Source: Myxococcales bacterium
GTDB taxonomy: Bacteria > Myxococcota_A > Polyangia > Haliangiales > Haliangiaceae
Assembly: GCA_016720595.1 (NCBI GenBank)
Contig: JADKKI010000078.1
Span: 1-64,000 of the forward strand
Length of the DNA stretch: 64,000 nucleotides
Reading direction: 5' to 3'
In this document: piece after piece, positions 39,149-49,233 of the stretch
Position numbering within the stretch: position 1 is the first letter of the stretch
Layout of the letters: every line of letters begins with the position of its first letter
The notes under the pieces: model-generated
Seen by the model: the letters and a program-made list of their open reading frames with translations, nothing else
The model's database searches: none
What the model was told of the DNA's origin: nothing
Translations under genes and position numbers: made by a program

Positions 39149-40372
39149 ATGCTCCGTTCTCGCCCGATCCCCTTGCCGTCGCACATCATCGCGTCGCTCG
39201 TCGCGCTGGGAGCCACGTTCGCCCTGGCGCGCCCCGCCGCCGCGGAGGGCGTGGACTTCATCGCTGATGCGCGGCTCCTGTACCGGGTCGCCGCCTGTGG
39301 CAATGCCGATCAGCCGCTCCCGGAGGTGCTGACCAAGGGCGACCCGAAGCAGACCAAGGAGATCACCAAGATCGTCGATCGTCACTGCAAGCGGATCCTC
39401 GAGTACATGGGGAAGTTCCGCACGCAGTACTTCGACAAGGGGCGGGCCTGGTTCGACGCGGTCGTCCCGAAGACGGTGCCCACCACCGTGGTCTATCCGT
39501 TCGGCGGCGGTGATCTGATCTCGGCGCTGGTCGCGTTCCCCACGGCGACCGAGATCACGACGATCTCGCTCGAGCAATCGGGCGATCCGCGGCGGATCGG
39601 CAAGCTCACGGTGAACCAGCTCGACAACAGCCTGGGCGTGCTGCGCCGTGACATCGGCGGCTTGATCTCCGTCGGCTCGAACACCAGCGAGAACCTGTCG
39701 GCCGGCCAGCGCAGCGATCTGCCCGGTCAGGTCAGCTCGTTCCTGCTGGGCCTGGTCGCCGGCGGCTACGAGCCGGTGTCGATGCGCTACTTCAAGCTCG
39801 ATGACGCCGGCGCGATCCACTACCTGGAGCAGGCCGATCTCGACGCAGCCGACAAGGAGAAGGGCAAGAGCCTCAAGGGCGACTGGCAGGACCCGGCGTT
39901 CTCACCGGCGTTCTCGAACGTCGAGATCCAGTACCGGAAGATCGGCGACACCGTGGTTCACGTCCATCGTCACATCGGCTGGAACCTCGGCGATGCGTAC
40001 CTGACGAAGAACCCGCAGTTGCTGCGCCATCTCGAGAGCAAGGGCCCGGTGACGCTGCTGACCAAGGGCGCGAGCTACCTGCTGTGGCGCGGCGATTTCT
40101 CCCTCGTGCGCACCTACATGCTCGATCACCTCGCATGGATGCTGTCTGACTCGACGGGCATCCCGCCGGCCTACGCACGGCAGGCCAAGATGATCCAGGA
40201 GACCTACGGGTACTACTCGGGCGCGTTCCTCGAGGGCGCACAGGACGGGCGTCACGATCAGGCGTTCATCGAGCTGTGGCGTACCCAGAAGCGGCGGAAG
40301 CTACCGTTCCGCTTCGGGTACGTCGACAAGGACAAGCAAGCGCACCTCGTCGTCACGCGGCCCAAGACCTGA
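39149..40372 (+). CDS. Secreted protein of unknown function
   Basis: From the ATG at 39149 a signal peptide (HIIASLVALGATFALARPAAA) is followed by a ~370-residue globular domain with DADLLYRVAACG-type start (ARLLYRVAACGNAD), VVYPFGGGDLISALVAFPTA and a closing stretch WRTQKRRKLPFRFGYV. I know no named family for it, although homologues in myxobacteria are likely. A start 33 bp earlier would weaken the signal peptide. It follows the acyl-CoA synthetase by 60 bp. Confidence 0.7.
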   Translation: MLRSRPIPLPSHIIASLVALGATFALARPAAAEGVDFIADARLLYRVAACGNADQPLPEVLTKGDPKQTKEITKIVDRHCKRILEYMGKFRTQYFDKGRAWFDAVVPKTVPTTVVYPFGGGDLISALVAFPTATEITTISLEQSGDPRRIGKLTVNQLDNSLGVLRRDIGGLISVGSNTSENLSAGQRSDLPGQVSSFLLGLVAGGYEPVSMRYFKLDDAGAIHYLEQADLDAADKEKGKSLKGDWQDPAFSPAFSNVEIQYRKIGDTVVHVHRHIGWNLGDAYLTKNPQLLRHLESKGPVTLLTKGASYLLWRGDFSLVRTYMLDHLAWMLSDSTGIPPAYARQAKMIQETYGYYSGAFLEGAQDGRHDQAFIELWRTQKRRKLPFRFGYVDKDKQAHLVVTRPKT

Positions 40373-40407
40373 TCTCGTCGTCTACGGTCGGCGCTGGCAC
40401 CGGACTC

Positions 40408-41166
40408 CTACGGGAGGCGCTGGTTCTTCGGGCGTGGCTGCGGGGGAAGCGGAGCTGGGAGCGACATGTGCGGCGCGAGGTCCGAGACCTTGCGGGTGGA
40501 GCCGTCGCTGAGCGTGACCGTGACCTCGAGATCGAAGCCGTGTTGGAGCAGGGACGGCGAGATGTTCGAGGCGCAGTCGAACTGACCGACCCGGATCATC
40601 GGTCGGCTCTCGCTGGCCGGCGTGTAGATCGGCACGTCGGTCTCGAGCCAGAGCGTTGCGTCCGGCTCGGTGCGCACCTTGACGTGGGACATCACCGCGG
40701 GCGTGCCCTCGGGCAGCCGGATCGCGAGGCCGTCGAACCCTTCGCCCCGCTCGCCGGGATGGGCGGGGCCCTGGTAGCGCGCGGCCACGCCCGTGACCTG
40801 CTTGGGCATCGTCATCTCCTTGACCGTCCAGCGCAGCGGCTGCCGCTGGTCGAACGTCACGACCAGGGCACCGGTCCGGGAGCTATCGATCTCGAGCACG
40901 AGCATCTGGAACGGCGTGGCCAGCAGCACCTTCTTCACCACGGGGACCGGCCTGCCATCGATGGTCGCGCTGACCTTCTGCGGGATGCCCAGGTTCTGAT
41001 CGGCGTAGTAGATGATCCGCGCATGCGGCGGCACCACCGAGCTCGCCGCGGGCACGAGGCCCTGGCCCCCGACGCACATCACGAACTCGGCCCGCGCGGG
41101 TGTGGCACCAGCTCCGAACATCGCGAAGGTCCCGAACAGCCCGAACGCGAGGGCAGGGTGCCGCAC
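40408..41166 (-). CDS. Secreted protein of unknown function, sigma-factor operon
   Basis: I take the GTG at 41166, which gives a signal peptide (HPALAFGLFGTFAMFGAGATPARA). The mature part holds six Cys-poor beta-rich regions, e.g. YYADQNLGIPQKVSATIDG and PYTPASESR-like loops. No known domain is visible. It is the third gene after the ECF sigma factor and the small membrane protein and is probably cotranscribed, so it may be a target or sensor of that system. Confidence 0.6.
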   Translation of the reverse strand: MRHPALAFGLFGTFAMFGAGATPARAEFVMCVGGQGLVPAASSVVPPHARIIYYADQNLGIPQKVSATIDGRPVPVVKKVLLATPFQMLVLEIDSSRTGALVVTFDQRQPLRWTVKEMTMPKQVTGVAARYQGPAHPGERGEGFDGLAIRLPEGTPAVMSHVKVRTEPDATLWLETDVPIYTPASESRPMIRVGQFDCASNISPSLLQHGFDLEVTVTLSDGSTRKVSDLAPHMSLPAPLPPQPRPKNQRLP

Positions 41167-41183
41167 CCAGCTACGATGACACG

Positions 41184-41405
41184 TCAGCCGAGCAGCTGCA
41201 GGACCTTGATGATCGCCCACACGAGGTAGCCGCCGACGAGGAGCGTGGCGATCGCCGGCTCGATGAACCGCCGCGGGGAGGGTCCCTTGCCAACATCGTC
41301 TCGCGCGCGCCGCGCGATGCGCTCCGCGCTCGTCGCATCGAGATCGATCGCCGGGAGCTCGCGGCTGAGCTCCGCGAGGCGGCTGACATCATCCTCGGTC
41401 GTCAT
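41184..41405 (-). CDS. Small membrane protein, putative anti-sigma partner
   Basis: The 73-residue protein starts MTTEDDVSRLAELSREL, is charged at the N-terminus and has one transmembrane helix near the C-terminus (AIATLLVGGYLVWAII). Its ATG overlaps the sigma gene stop as ATGA, and such small cotranscribed single-pass proteins commonly bind the sigma factor. It is too short for a classical ZAS domain and has no Cys-His zinc motif, so anti-sigma activity is only inferred from position. Confidence 0.6.
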   Translation of the reverse strand: MTTEDDVSRLAELSRELPAIDLDATSAERIARRARDDVGKGPSPRRFIEPAIATLLVGGYLVWAIIKVLQLLG

Positions 41406-42019
41406 GGCGTCCTCCAGGCTTTCGGGGCGTGCTCGCCGAGGGCCTCGGCGAGCTGGGTTCGTGCACGCGCCAGCCGCTGGCGCACCGCCTCGGGCTTCTG
41501 CCCCAGGATCTCGGCGACCTCGCTCGGCGCGAGGCCTTCCACGCCGACCAGCAGCGCGACCTCGCGGTAGGCCGGCGCGAGCTGTGCGAACGCCTGCTCG
41601 AGCGCGAGCTGTGCCTGCGAGTCCGCGAGCGCCTCGAGAGGCGAGCGACCACCGCCGGCGACCTCGCGCGCCGGGAGATCCCCGGCGAGCTGCGCGCGCA
41701 CCGCCTGTGCGCGCACCCAGCTCACGAACAGGCGGTGCGCCACCGTGAACAGGTACGGACCGAGCCGCGTGTCCTCGGCCAGCCGCTTCGCGTGCTGGGC
41801 GAGCCGGAGAAAGGTCTCCTGGAGGAGATCCTCGGCGGCCTCGCGCCGGCGGGTCATCCGGACCAGGTAGGCGAACACCCTACGGCGGTACGCGGCGAAC
41901 ACCGCGTCGAACGCCGCCGTGTCGCCTCGCCGGAGGCCGTCGACCCAGGCGCGCTCGTCGACCTCCACAGCAGCACAACGCCCGATCGCACCCGGCGTGA
42001 CAACAAAACTACCTGTCAC
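41402..42019 (-). CDS. ECF-family RNA polymerase sigma factor
   Basis: Region 2 is FDAVFAAYRRRVFAYLVRMT with RREAAEDLLQETFLRLAQH, and region 4 is FAQLAPAYREVALLVGVEGL with the HTH PSEVAEILGQKPEAVRQRL. This is the standard ECF sigma-70 layout of about 200 residues. The start could be GTG at 42019 or 41968; the latter removes a non-conserved stretch. The operon sigma, small membrane protein and secreted protein suggest an envelope stress or surface response. Target promoters are unknown. Confidence 0.9.
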   Translation of the reverse strand: MTGSFVVTPGAIGRCAAVEVDERAWVDGLRRGDTAAFDAVFAAYRRRVFAYLVRMTRRREAAEDLLQETFLRLAQHAKRLAEDTRLGPYLFTVAHRLFVSWVRAQAVRAQLAGDLPAREVAGGGRSPLEALADSQAQLALEQAFAQLAPAYREVALLVGVEGLAPSEVAEILGQKPEAVRQRLARARTQLAEALGEHAPKAWRTP

Positions 42020-42048
42020 GCCCGCGAGAGCCGCGCGTTTGCCTGGTC

Positions 42049-42402
42049 ATGGAGTTCATTCGCGCTGGCGGCTTCAACATGTTCATCCTGCTGGCGTTCG
42101 CGGTGGTCATGATCGCGACCGCGATCCGGTTCGCGCGGGATGCCGACCCCCACCGGCTCTCGATCCTCCGCGCCCTGACCTGGGCGCTGGTCGCCTGTAC
42201 CGCGACCGGCTTCGTCTCCGGCCTGGCGGCGACCTGCAAGTACGTGGTCAACGACCCTGAAGCGCTCGCGAACCCGTTGCCGTATCTCCTGCAGGGGTTC
42301 GCGGAGAGCTGCGCGAACGTCATCCTCGGCGGGGCGATCGCGGTGGTCACCTGGATCCTGGTCGCCGTCGGGGTGCGCCGGATGCCTCACGATCTTCGAT
42401 AA
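42049..42402 (+). CDS. Short ExbB/MotA-like membrane protein
   Basis: The 117-residue protein has three predicted transmembrane helices (MFILLAFAVVMIATAI, ALTWALVACTATGFVSG and ANVILGGAIAVVTWILVA). The N-terminal pattern resembles the MotA/TolQ/ExbB proton-channel start (FIRAGGFNMFILLAF), but the family's full length is near 200 or more. No ExbD/TolR gene is adjacent, so the call is weak and partner-less. It is divergent from the sigma operon by about 30 bp. Confidence 0.5.
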   Translation: MEFIRAGGFNMFILLAFAVVMIATAIRFARDADPHRLSILRALTWALVACTATGFVSGLAATCKYVVNDPEALANPLPYLLQGFAESCANVILGGAIAVVTWILVAVGVRRMPHDLR

Positions 42403-42470
42403 GCGCTTCACGAAGCAGCCGGTAAGTTGCTGGTTCGCCGACGCGCGTGCTACCCGCAAGAGACCGGCGC

Positions 42471-44107
42471 ATGAGCGAAGTTCCCGAGGCCGAGCGGCCA
42501 GTTGCCGTGGGCGAGCAGGTCACCATCAAGGCGACCGGCGCGGGGCGTGGCGTCCTCTACATCGCGTTCGCCAAGTTCTACTTCATGTTCGCCGGGCTGG
42601 TGATCCAGTTCCGGCTGCCCAACATCCTGTCGCGGGCCGCCTTCGGCTCGTTCTCGCTGGTCTCGAACGTCGCGTCGCTCGTCAACAACGTCCTCGTGAC
42701 CGGGACGATCCAGGCCGTGTCGCGGTTCTCGGCGCAGGAGCCGGGCAAGGCCAGGCTGGTCCAGCAGGCCGGCCTGCGCATGCACGTGCGTCTCGGCCTC
42801 GTGATCGCGGTCGGCTTCATCGCGGCGGCGCCGCTCGTGGCGTGGCTGCTCCACGACATGTCGAAGACCGCGCCGCTGATGCTCGCCGGCCTGATCGTCG
42901 GTGGCTATTCGTTCTATGCGGTGTTCGTCGGCACGGCGAACGGGCTGCATCAGTTCCACAAGCAGGCCGGGCTCGACGTCACGTTCGCCACCCTGCGCGT
43001 GATCGGCCTCCTCGGGATGGCGATGGCGGGCCTCGGCGTGATCGGCGTGATCGGCGGCTGGGTCGCCGCGGTCGGCATCATCCTGATGGCCGCGATCGTG
43101 TGGGTCGGGATGCCGGGCAAGATCGCGAAGGCAGATCGCCTCCCGGTGAAGCCGCTGATCAGCTTCTTCGCCGGGGTCGCGGTCTATCTGCTCCTGTTCA
43201 ACGGCCTGATGTTCGTCGACAGCCTGCTGATCAAGCGGCTGACCACCGAGTACTACACCGCTCATGCCGGCGAGCTCGCCCAGGCGATCGACCAGGTCGT
43301 GCCGTGGGGCGCGCGGCTCGCCGGGTATCACCCGGATCCGAGCGTGCTCGCCGACGTCCAGAACGGCTACTACGCCGCGGCCCAGAACCTCGGACGCCTG
43401 GCCTATCAGGCGATCATCGCGGCGACCTTCGTCGTGTTCCCGCTGGTCTCGCGCTCGACGTTCACCGAGGACAAGGAGACCACGCGGCGCTACGTCGAGG
43501 TCACCTCGCGCTACTCGCTGATGTTCGCGATGGCGATCGGCGTCGTGATCGCCGCCAATCCCACCGAGATGCTCGGCCTCCTCTACGCCGAGGACTATGC
43601 GCACCAGGGCGGCCCGGCGCTCGCGATGCTCGCGCTCGGCAACGTGGCGTTCAGCGTGTTCGCGATCAACGGGACGATCCTGAACGGCGCCGGCAAGACG
43701 CGACAGGCGATCGTCACGGCCGCGATCACGCTGGTGCTCGCGGGCGTCGGCAACTACATCGCGATCCCGATGGCGGCCGAGAGCGGCAACGTCCTCGTGG
43801 TGGCCGCCACGGTCACCGGCATCGCGATGGTGATCGGTGCCGTGATCTCGGGGATCGCGCTGACCCGCACCCTCGGCGCGTTCCTGCCCTTCTCGTCCCT
43901 GCTCCGCATCGCGATCGCGACGGCGGCAGCCCTCGCGGTCGGTAAGTTCCTCGTGTTGCCCCATGGCAAGCTGATGACCCTGGTCGAGGCCGCGGTCGTC
44001 GGAGTCGTGTTCCTCGTCGTGCTGATCGGGACCCGCGAGCTTGGCGCGCGCGATCTCGCAGCGATCAAGGCAGTCCGCAAGAAGCGGGCGGCCGGTGGAG
44101 GTGACCT

Positions 44108-44111
<4 letters not shown>
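42471..44111 (+). CDS. Polysaccharide/lipid flippase, Wzx/MurJ-like MATE superfamily
   Basis: The 546-residue protein has 12-14 hydrophobic segments in the MATE/MVF arrangement, beginning GVLYIAFAKFYFMFAGLVI and including LVSRSTFTEDKETTRRYVE between bundles. It would translocate lipid-linked sugars or peptidoglycan precursors across the inner membrane; Wzx versus MurJ is not resolved because no glycosyltransferase cluster is adjacent. Its stop overlaps the start of the next gene as ATGA. It starts 68 bp after the small membrane protein. Confidence 0.85.
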
Positions 44112-44807
<696 letters not shown>

Positions 44808-45201
44808 GTGGTCGTGGAGTGGACGGACGGCGGCGTGGACTTCGGCGTTCCCCGAGAAACCACTGCGGTTTCCAGACAGGACATCTGACACCTCTGTGAC
44901 CAGTTGCACCGCCTATGTGCCCGATTCCACCCCCGGGGGGGGGGGAGGGGCGGCGTCGGCGCCGCCGCGGCGGACGTTCCGATTTTCAGAATCGGTTCTT
45001 GGGGTCAACGAGGTCGCCGGGTCCACGACACCGTCGCCGTCAACTCCCGACACGTCAACCTCCACGCACGACTAAGACCACGTCAACTCTCCAGGCCATG
45101 TCGAACATCCCCTGAATGGTTGGCCCGGAAGTCCGCTTCGGAACGGGGATAACCCACCGATTCGCCGACCCCCACATGGGTGGGGTAACATCCCGCCAGA
45201 G
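44808..45201. other. Intergenic region after the G/C tract
   Basis: About 390 bp without convincing coding sequence. It contains two small hairpins, GGCGGCG/CGCCGCC near 44950 and a perfect CCGATT/AATCGG stem at 44979-44995, either of which could help termination. The first ~80 bp may include the true 3' end of the lipoprotein gene. Confidence 0.5.
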
Positions 45202-48200
45202 GTGTCGCAAAGCGACTTCGTCACGCGTGGCCAGACCCTGGTTGCGTCCGGGCAGTTCCAGGAGGCCGTGAAGGTCTGCCGTCTGGGGCTACTGGGGCGC
45301 CCGACCACGGTCGAGGGACGGATCGTGCTCGGGCAGGCTCTGCTCGCGCTCAAGCGTTACGACGAGGTGCTGGCGGAGATGCGGGTCGCGCTCGAGCTCG
45401 ACCACACGTCGCTCTCGGCCCAGGTCCTCAAGGCCGATGCGCTGCTCCGCAAGGGAGATCACCACGCAGCCGGCGAGGTGCTCGCCAAGCTGCGACCCCA
45501 GGCAGCATCCGATCCGAGGATCCAGCAGCTGATCGCAGAGGTCGAGCGCGGAGGTGCGCGGCCTTCGATGACCGCGAGCCACCCGGCGGTCGGCTTCCTC
45601 GGACCCAACGCCGGGGAGAGCCTTACCAAGCACTACCCGAACCACGGCGCCGACGACGAGATCACCGGCAACGACGATGGCGAGGACACCGGCGGTGAGT
45701 TCACCCGGCCGACCTCCCTGGCTGCGCCCACGGCGAAGAAGCGGAGCGGCGGCGTCCAGGCGATGTCGCCGGATCGGACGCCTCCGCCGGCGATCCTCGC
45801 GGTCGGCGATCGATCGGGCACGGTCGAGGTCGACCCGGAGGCCGATGGCATCGAGCTCGGCGACGAGGACGATTTCGGCGAGGTCGCGGCGCCACCGAGC
45901 GCGAGCAAGCAGCGCGCACAGGTCAGCGCACCGCCCGACGATGCCCGTGGCTCGGTCCGGCGCGCGACCAAGAGCCCCAAGCCTCAGCCCGCCGTGCAGC
46001 GCGGCAAGCCCAAGTACGACGTCTCGTCGGTCGAGCTCGACAGCAACGACATGCTCGAGCTCGACGAGAACACCCCGCCGCCCAAGGGTGCGGCGCAGCG
46101 GCGTGGGCCCGGTCCCGGGACCGCGGTCCGCAACGCGGTGAAGATGCCCTCGGGGCCACTCGAGCCACCACCGCAGGCGCTGCCGCCGGCACCGCTTCCA
46201 GCGTCGTATCCAGCGTCGTATCCAGCGTCGTATCCGGCACCGTATCCAGCACCGCACCCGGCGCCGACACCGGCCTCGGTGCGCCCGACCGCGATCGCCC
46301 AGGCGGTGCAACCACCCCTGGCGCAGCAGATCGCGCAGCAGCCGCACTACATGCAGATGCAGCCGCTGCCCCAGCCGCCTCCGCCCCAGCGCGGGCTCAA
46401 CGCGGCCTCGATGCCGACCGCCGCCGCGATGCCGGTGCCCCAGCTCCCTCCGTCGTCGGCGAGCGCCGCGAACGCCGCGCGGCCGACGATGGCGCTCAAC
46501 GCTGCGCAGCAGCAGTCCGCGGCAGCCGTCGATGCGCTGTTCGGCGCCGAGCCGCAGCAACCGGCGTGGGGGAAGGCGACGATGCTCCCCGGCGGGCCGG
46601 GACGCGCCACGGCCGCGGCCAACGAGCCGACGAGCAAGCCTGGGGAGCTCGATCCACGGATCGCGCACGCGTCGCCCGTCCCGGGGAGCGGCGGTTCGAT
46701 TCCGGTGAACATGTTCCCGGAGTCCGCGAGCACGGCGAGCGGCAAGCCGCTGAAGACGGGCGTGCGCAGGGGGCGCTCGCGGCTCGCCGTGGCGATGTGG
46801 ATCCTGATCGGCGCGATCGTGATCGGCGGCGGCGTGTTCGCCGGCTTTCAGATCCGCGCGATGCGGCTGAAGAAGCAGATCGCGGCGGCCCGCGATCAGG
46901 CCGTCGATCTCGCCAAGACCGATACCTGGCTCGGTTGGTCGGGGGCACGCGATCGGCTGGCCGGCATCGCTCAGGCGTCGAACACCGTCGACAACAGGTC
47001 CGCGCTTGCCCGCGCTCGCGCGGTGCTCGCGTTCGAGTTTGGCGATGGTCTCGCCGAGGCGAAGTCCGCGATCGAGAAGCTCGCCGGCCAGACCAACCTC
47101 GACGTCACGCTGGCCCGCGCCTATCTCGCGCTCGCCCAGACGGATCCGGTGGCAGCGAAGGCCGCCGCCGACAAGACGCTCGAGCTCGCGCCCACCGATG
47201 CCGCGGCGCTGTACGTCGCGGGCCAGGCCGCGCTGATCGGAGGGGACTACAAGGCCGCGACGACCAACCTCAAGGCCGCCCAGGAGCGTGAACCGCGCCC
47301 GCTGTACGCCGTGGGGCTCGCGCACGCGATCGGTGCGACCGGTGGCTGGGACGAGGCGCTCGCCGCCGTCGACCGGGCGCTCGGGCAGATGCCCGATCAT
47401 CCCGGTGCGTTGATCGAACGCGCGTTCCTCTCGGTCGCCGGCGGGCGGATCACGCCAGGCAACGTGGTCACCGCGGAGATCCGCGCCTCCCTCGTCAAGC
47501 TCACCGCGGAGGGTGCGAAGGCGCTGGCCGAACAGCCGCGCGGCGTCTCACCGGTCCAGGTCGCGCTCGCGAACCTCGCGCTCGCACAGATCGACTTCGT
47601 GCTCCACGACGCCAACTCGGCGACCAACGATGTCACCGCGGCGCTCGCCGTCCGCGCCGACGAGCAGCGGTTCGGCGAAGAGCTGACCGACACGATGCTG
47701 ATGTTCGGCGATCTCCAGCGCGCGAAGGCCGTCTCGGCGGCGGCACTCGCGAACTGGCCAGGGAGCCGGCGCGCACGGATCTCGCAGGCCCTCGTGTTCG
47801 TCGCTCTCGGAAACCCGAAGGAGGCGCTCGATATCCTCACGCGCAACCCCGAGGCGGCGTCGCTGCCCCGCGGCCTCGCCGCGCGCGGGACCGCGAAGCT
47901 GGCGCTCGGCGACCTGGACGGCGCGAAGGCCGACTTCGATGCCGCGATCAAGAAGCTGCCCAAGCTGGAGCTCGCCCTCATCGGGCGGACCTGGATCGAT
48001 CTCGCGGCCGACGAGCTCGACGATGCGCGCAAGCGGATCGAGCCGGTGTTCAACCCGAACACCGCCAGCATCGCGTTGACCACGGTGTACGCGGCCATCC
48101 TGCGCGCGAGCGGCGATCCCGCCCAGCGCGATCGCGCGCGCGACCTGCTCGTCAAGGTCACCACCAACGGCGCGGTCACCCCCGAGGTGGCGCGCGCGCA

Positions 48201-49173
48201 GCTCGAGCTCGCACGGGTGGCGCGCGACACGGGCGATCTGCGCACGGCGCACGGCGCGTATGCCGAGGCGATCCGCGGTGGCAACACGGACGCGCGGCTC
48301 GAGAACGCCCTGCTGCTGATCCAGGACAAGGAGCCGAGCGGCGGCCGCGACATGATCGAGGCGCTGCTGAAGGACGCAGGGCCCACGCCCTCGGCGAACC
48401 TGCTGCTCGAAGGGGCGCGTGCGCGCATGCTCGCCGGCGACAACGCGGGTGCGATCCAGCTCCTCGACCAGGCCGACAAGGTGCCGAATGTCGTGCGCTG
48501 GCAGTACGATCGCGAGCGCGGCCGGCTCGCGCTTCGGCGCAATGACATCGCGGGCGCGGCACAGGCGCTGATCCGGGCGCTCGACAGCTGCGGCACCGAT
48601 GCGGAGACGTTCCTGCTCGCGGCCGATACCGTCAGCCTGGACGCCAAGCAGACCGCGCTCTTGACCAAGCTCAAGGGCCTGTATCCCAAGCGGCTCGAGG
48701 GCACGCCCGAGGCGCTCGTGATCACCGGCAAGCTCGCGCTCGTCACCGAGAACGAGGCCGAGGCCGAGAAGGCCTACCTGGCGGCGGTCAAGGCGTTCGA
48801 GAAGACCACGCCGCGTCGCGCAGCGCAGGCGCACTTCGGGCTCGCCGCGCTGTTCTTCCTGAAGAATGACTTCCCGAACGCGAAGGCCCAGCTCGAGGTC
48901 GTGATCCCCTCGGATCCGACCCTCTACACCGCATTCCTGTTCTCCGCGGCCGTCGAGGTCGAGCTCGGCGGCGGCCCCGCCGTGACCAAGGGCTTCGCCC
49001 TCGCGAACAAGGCGGTGCAGGCGAACCCGGACTACGTCGATGGCTGGGTCCAGGTCGGGACCTATGCGTCACGCCTCGGCAAGAAGAAGGAGCTCGAGGA
49101 GGCGATCACCCGTGTCGGGGCGCTCGCACCGTCGAGTGATGCACTCAAGGAGCTCCAGGCGCTCAAGAAGTAG
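45202..49173 (+). CDS. Large bitopic TPR-repeat protein
   Basis: This 1,323-residue protein (GTG at 45202) starts with two TPR-like units (ASGQFQEAVKVCRLGLLGRP, LALKRYDEVLAEMRVALEL). A disordered ~400-residue region rich in Pro/Ala/Gln follows, containing a PASY repeat. At ~530-555 is one transmembrane helix (VAMWILIGAIVIGGGVFAGF). The rest is a ~770-residue superhelix of many TPR units, e.g. VALANLALAQIDFVLHDANS and AFLSVAGGRITPG. A cytoplasmic N-terminus and periplasmic TPR scaffold is likely. Function is unknown. It is followed by the histidine kinase on the same strand. Confidence 0.8.
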   Translation: MSQSDFVTRGQTLVASGQFQEAVKVCRLGLLGRPTTVEGRIVLGQALLALKRYDEVLAEMRVALELDHTSLSAQVLKADALLRKGDHHAAGEVLAKLRPQAASDPRIQQLIAEVERGGARPSMTASHPAVGFLGPNAGESLTKHYPNHGADDEITGNDDGEDTGGEFTRPTSLAAPTAKKRSGGVQAMSPDRTPPPAILAVGDRSGTVEVDPEADGIELGDEDDFGEVAAPPSASKQRAQVSAPPDDARGSVRRATKSPKPQPAVQRGKPKYDVSSVELDSNDMLELDENTPPPKGAAQRRGPGPGTAVRNAVKMPSGPLEPPPQALPPAPLPASYPASYPASYPAPYPAPHPAPTPASVRPTAIAQAVQPPLAQQIAQQPHYMQMQPLPQPPPPQRGLNAASMPTAAAMPVPQLPPSSASAANAARPTMALNAAQQQSAAAVDALFGAEPQQPAWGKATMLPGGPGRATAAANEPTSKPGELDPRIAHASPVPGSGGSIPVNMFPESASTASGKPLKTGVRRGRSRLAVAMWILIGAIVIGGGVFAGFQIRAMRLKKQIAAARDQAVDLAKTDTWLGWSGARDRLAGIAQASNTVDNRSALARARAVLAFEFGDGLAEAKSAIEKLAGQTNLDVTLARAYLALAQTDPVAAKAAADKTLELAPTDAAALYVAGQAALIGGDYKAATTNLKAAQEREPRPLYAVGLAHAIGATGGWDEALAAVDRALGQMPDHPGALIERAFLSVAGGRITPGNVVTAEIRASLVKLTAEGAKALAEQPRGVSPVQVALANLALAQIDFVLHDANSATNDVTAALAVRADEQRFGEELTDTMLMFGDLQRAKAVSAAALANWPGSRRARISQALVFVALGNPKEALDILTRNPEAASLPRGLAARGTAKLALGDLDGAKADFDAAIKKLPKLELALIGRTWIDLAADELDDARKRIEPVFNPNTASIALTTVYAAILRASGDPAQRDRARDLLVKVTTNGAVTPEVARAQLELARVARDTGDLRTAHGAYAEAIRGGNTDARLENALLLIQDKEPSGGRDMIEALLKDAGPTPSANLLLEGARARMLAGDNAGAIQLLDQADKVPNVVRWQYDRERGRLALRRNDIAGAAQALIRALDSCGTDAETFLLAADTVSLDAKQTALLTKLKGLYPKRLEGTPEALVITGKLALVTENEAEAEKAYLAAVKAFEKTTPRRAAQAHFGLAALFFLKNDFPNAKAQLEVVIPSDPTLYTAFLFSAAVEVELGGGPAVTKGFALANKAVQANPDYVDGWVQVGTYASRLGKKKELEEAITRVGALAPSSDALKELQALKK
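46198..46269 (+). repeat. 12-bp tandem repeat coding for PASY/PAPY
   Basis: Three perfect copies of CCAGCGTCGTAT are followed by three degenerate copies, in frame with the disordered linker of the TPR protein. The repeat encodes Pro-Ala-Ser-Tyr-type tetrapeptides. Confidence 0.9.
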
Positions 49174-49233
49174 GGGGGCTCGCCGCACGGGCGCACGGAC
49201 GCAGCGCCCACCGGCGGCTGCTATGCTCCGCGC

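Noticed and set aside
42049..42402. Full ExbB/ExbD or Tol-Pal energy-transduction system
   Set aside because: Only one short ExbB-like protein is present; no ExbD, TolR, TonB or Pal gene is nearby.
42450..43964. 504-residue minus-strand ORF over the flippase gene
   Set aside because: It is dominated by His, Arg, Asp and Glu with no domain, while the plus strand encodes a membrane protein with regular hydrophobic helices.
44979..44995. CCGATT/AATCGG hairpin as an intrinsic terminator
   Set aside because: The stem is only 6 bp and no U tract follows, so it is mentioned in the intergenic entry but not called.
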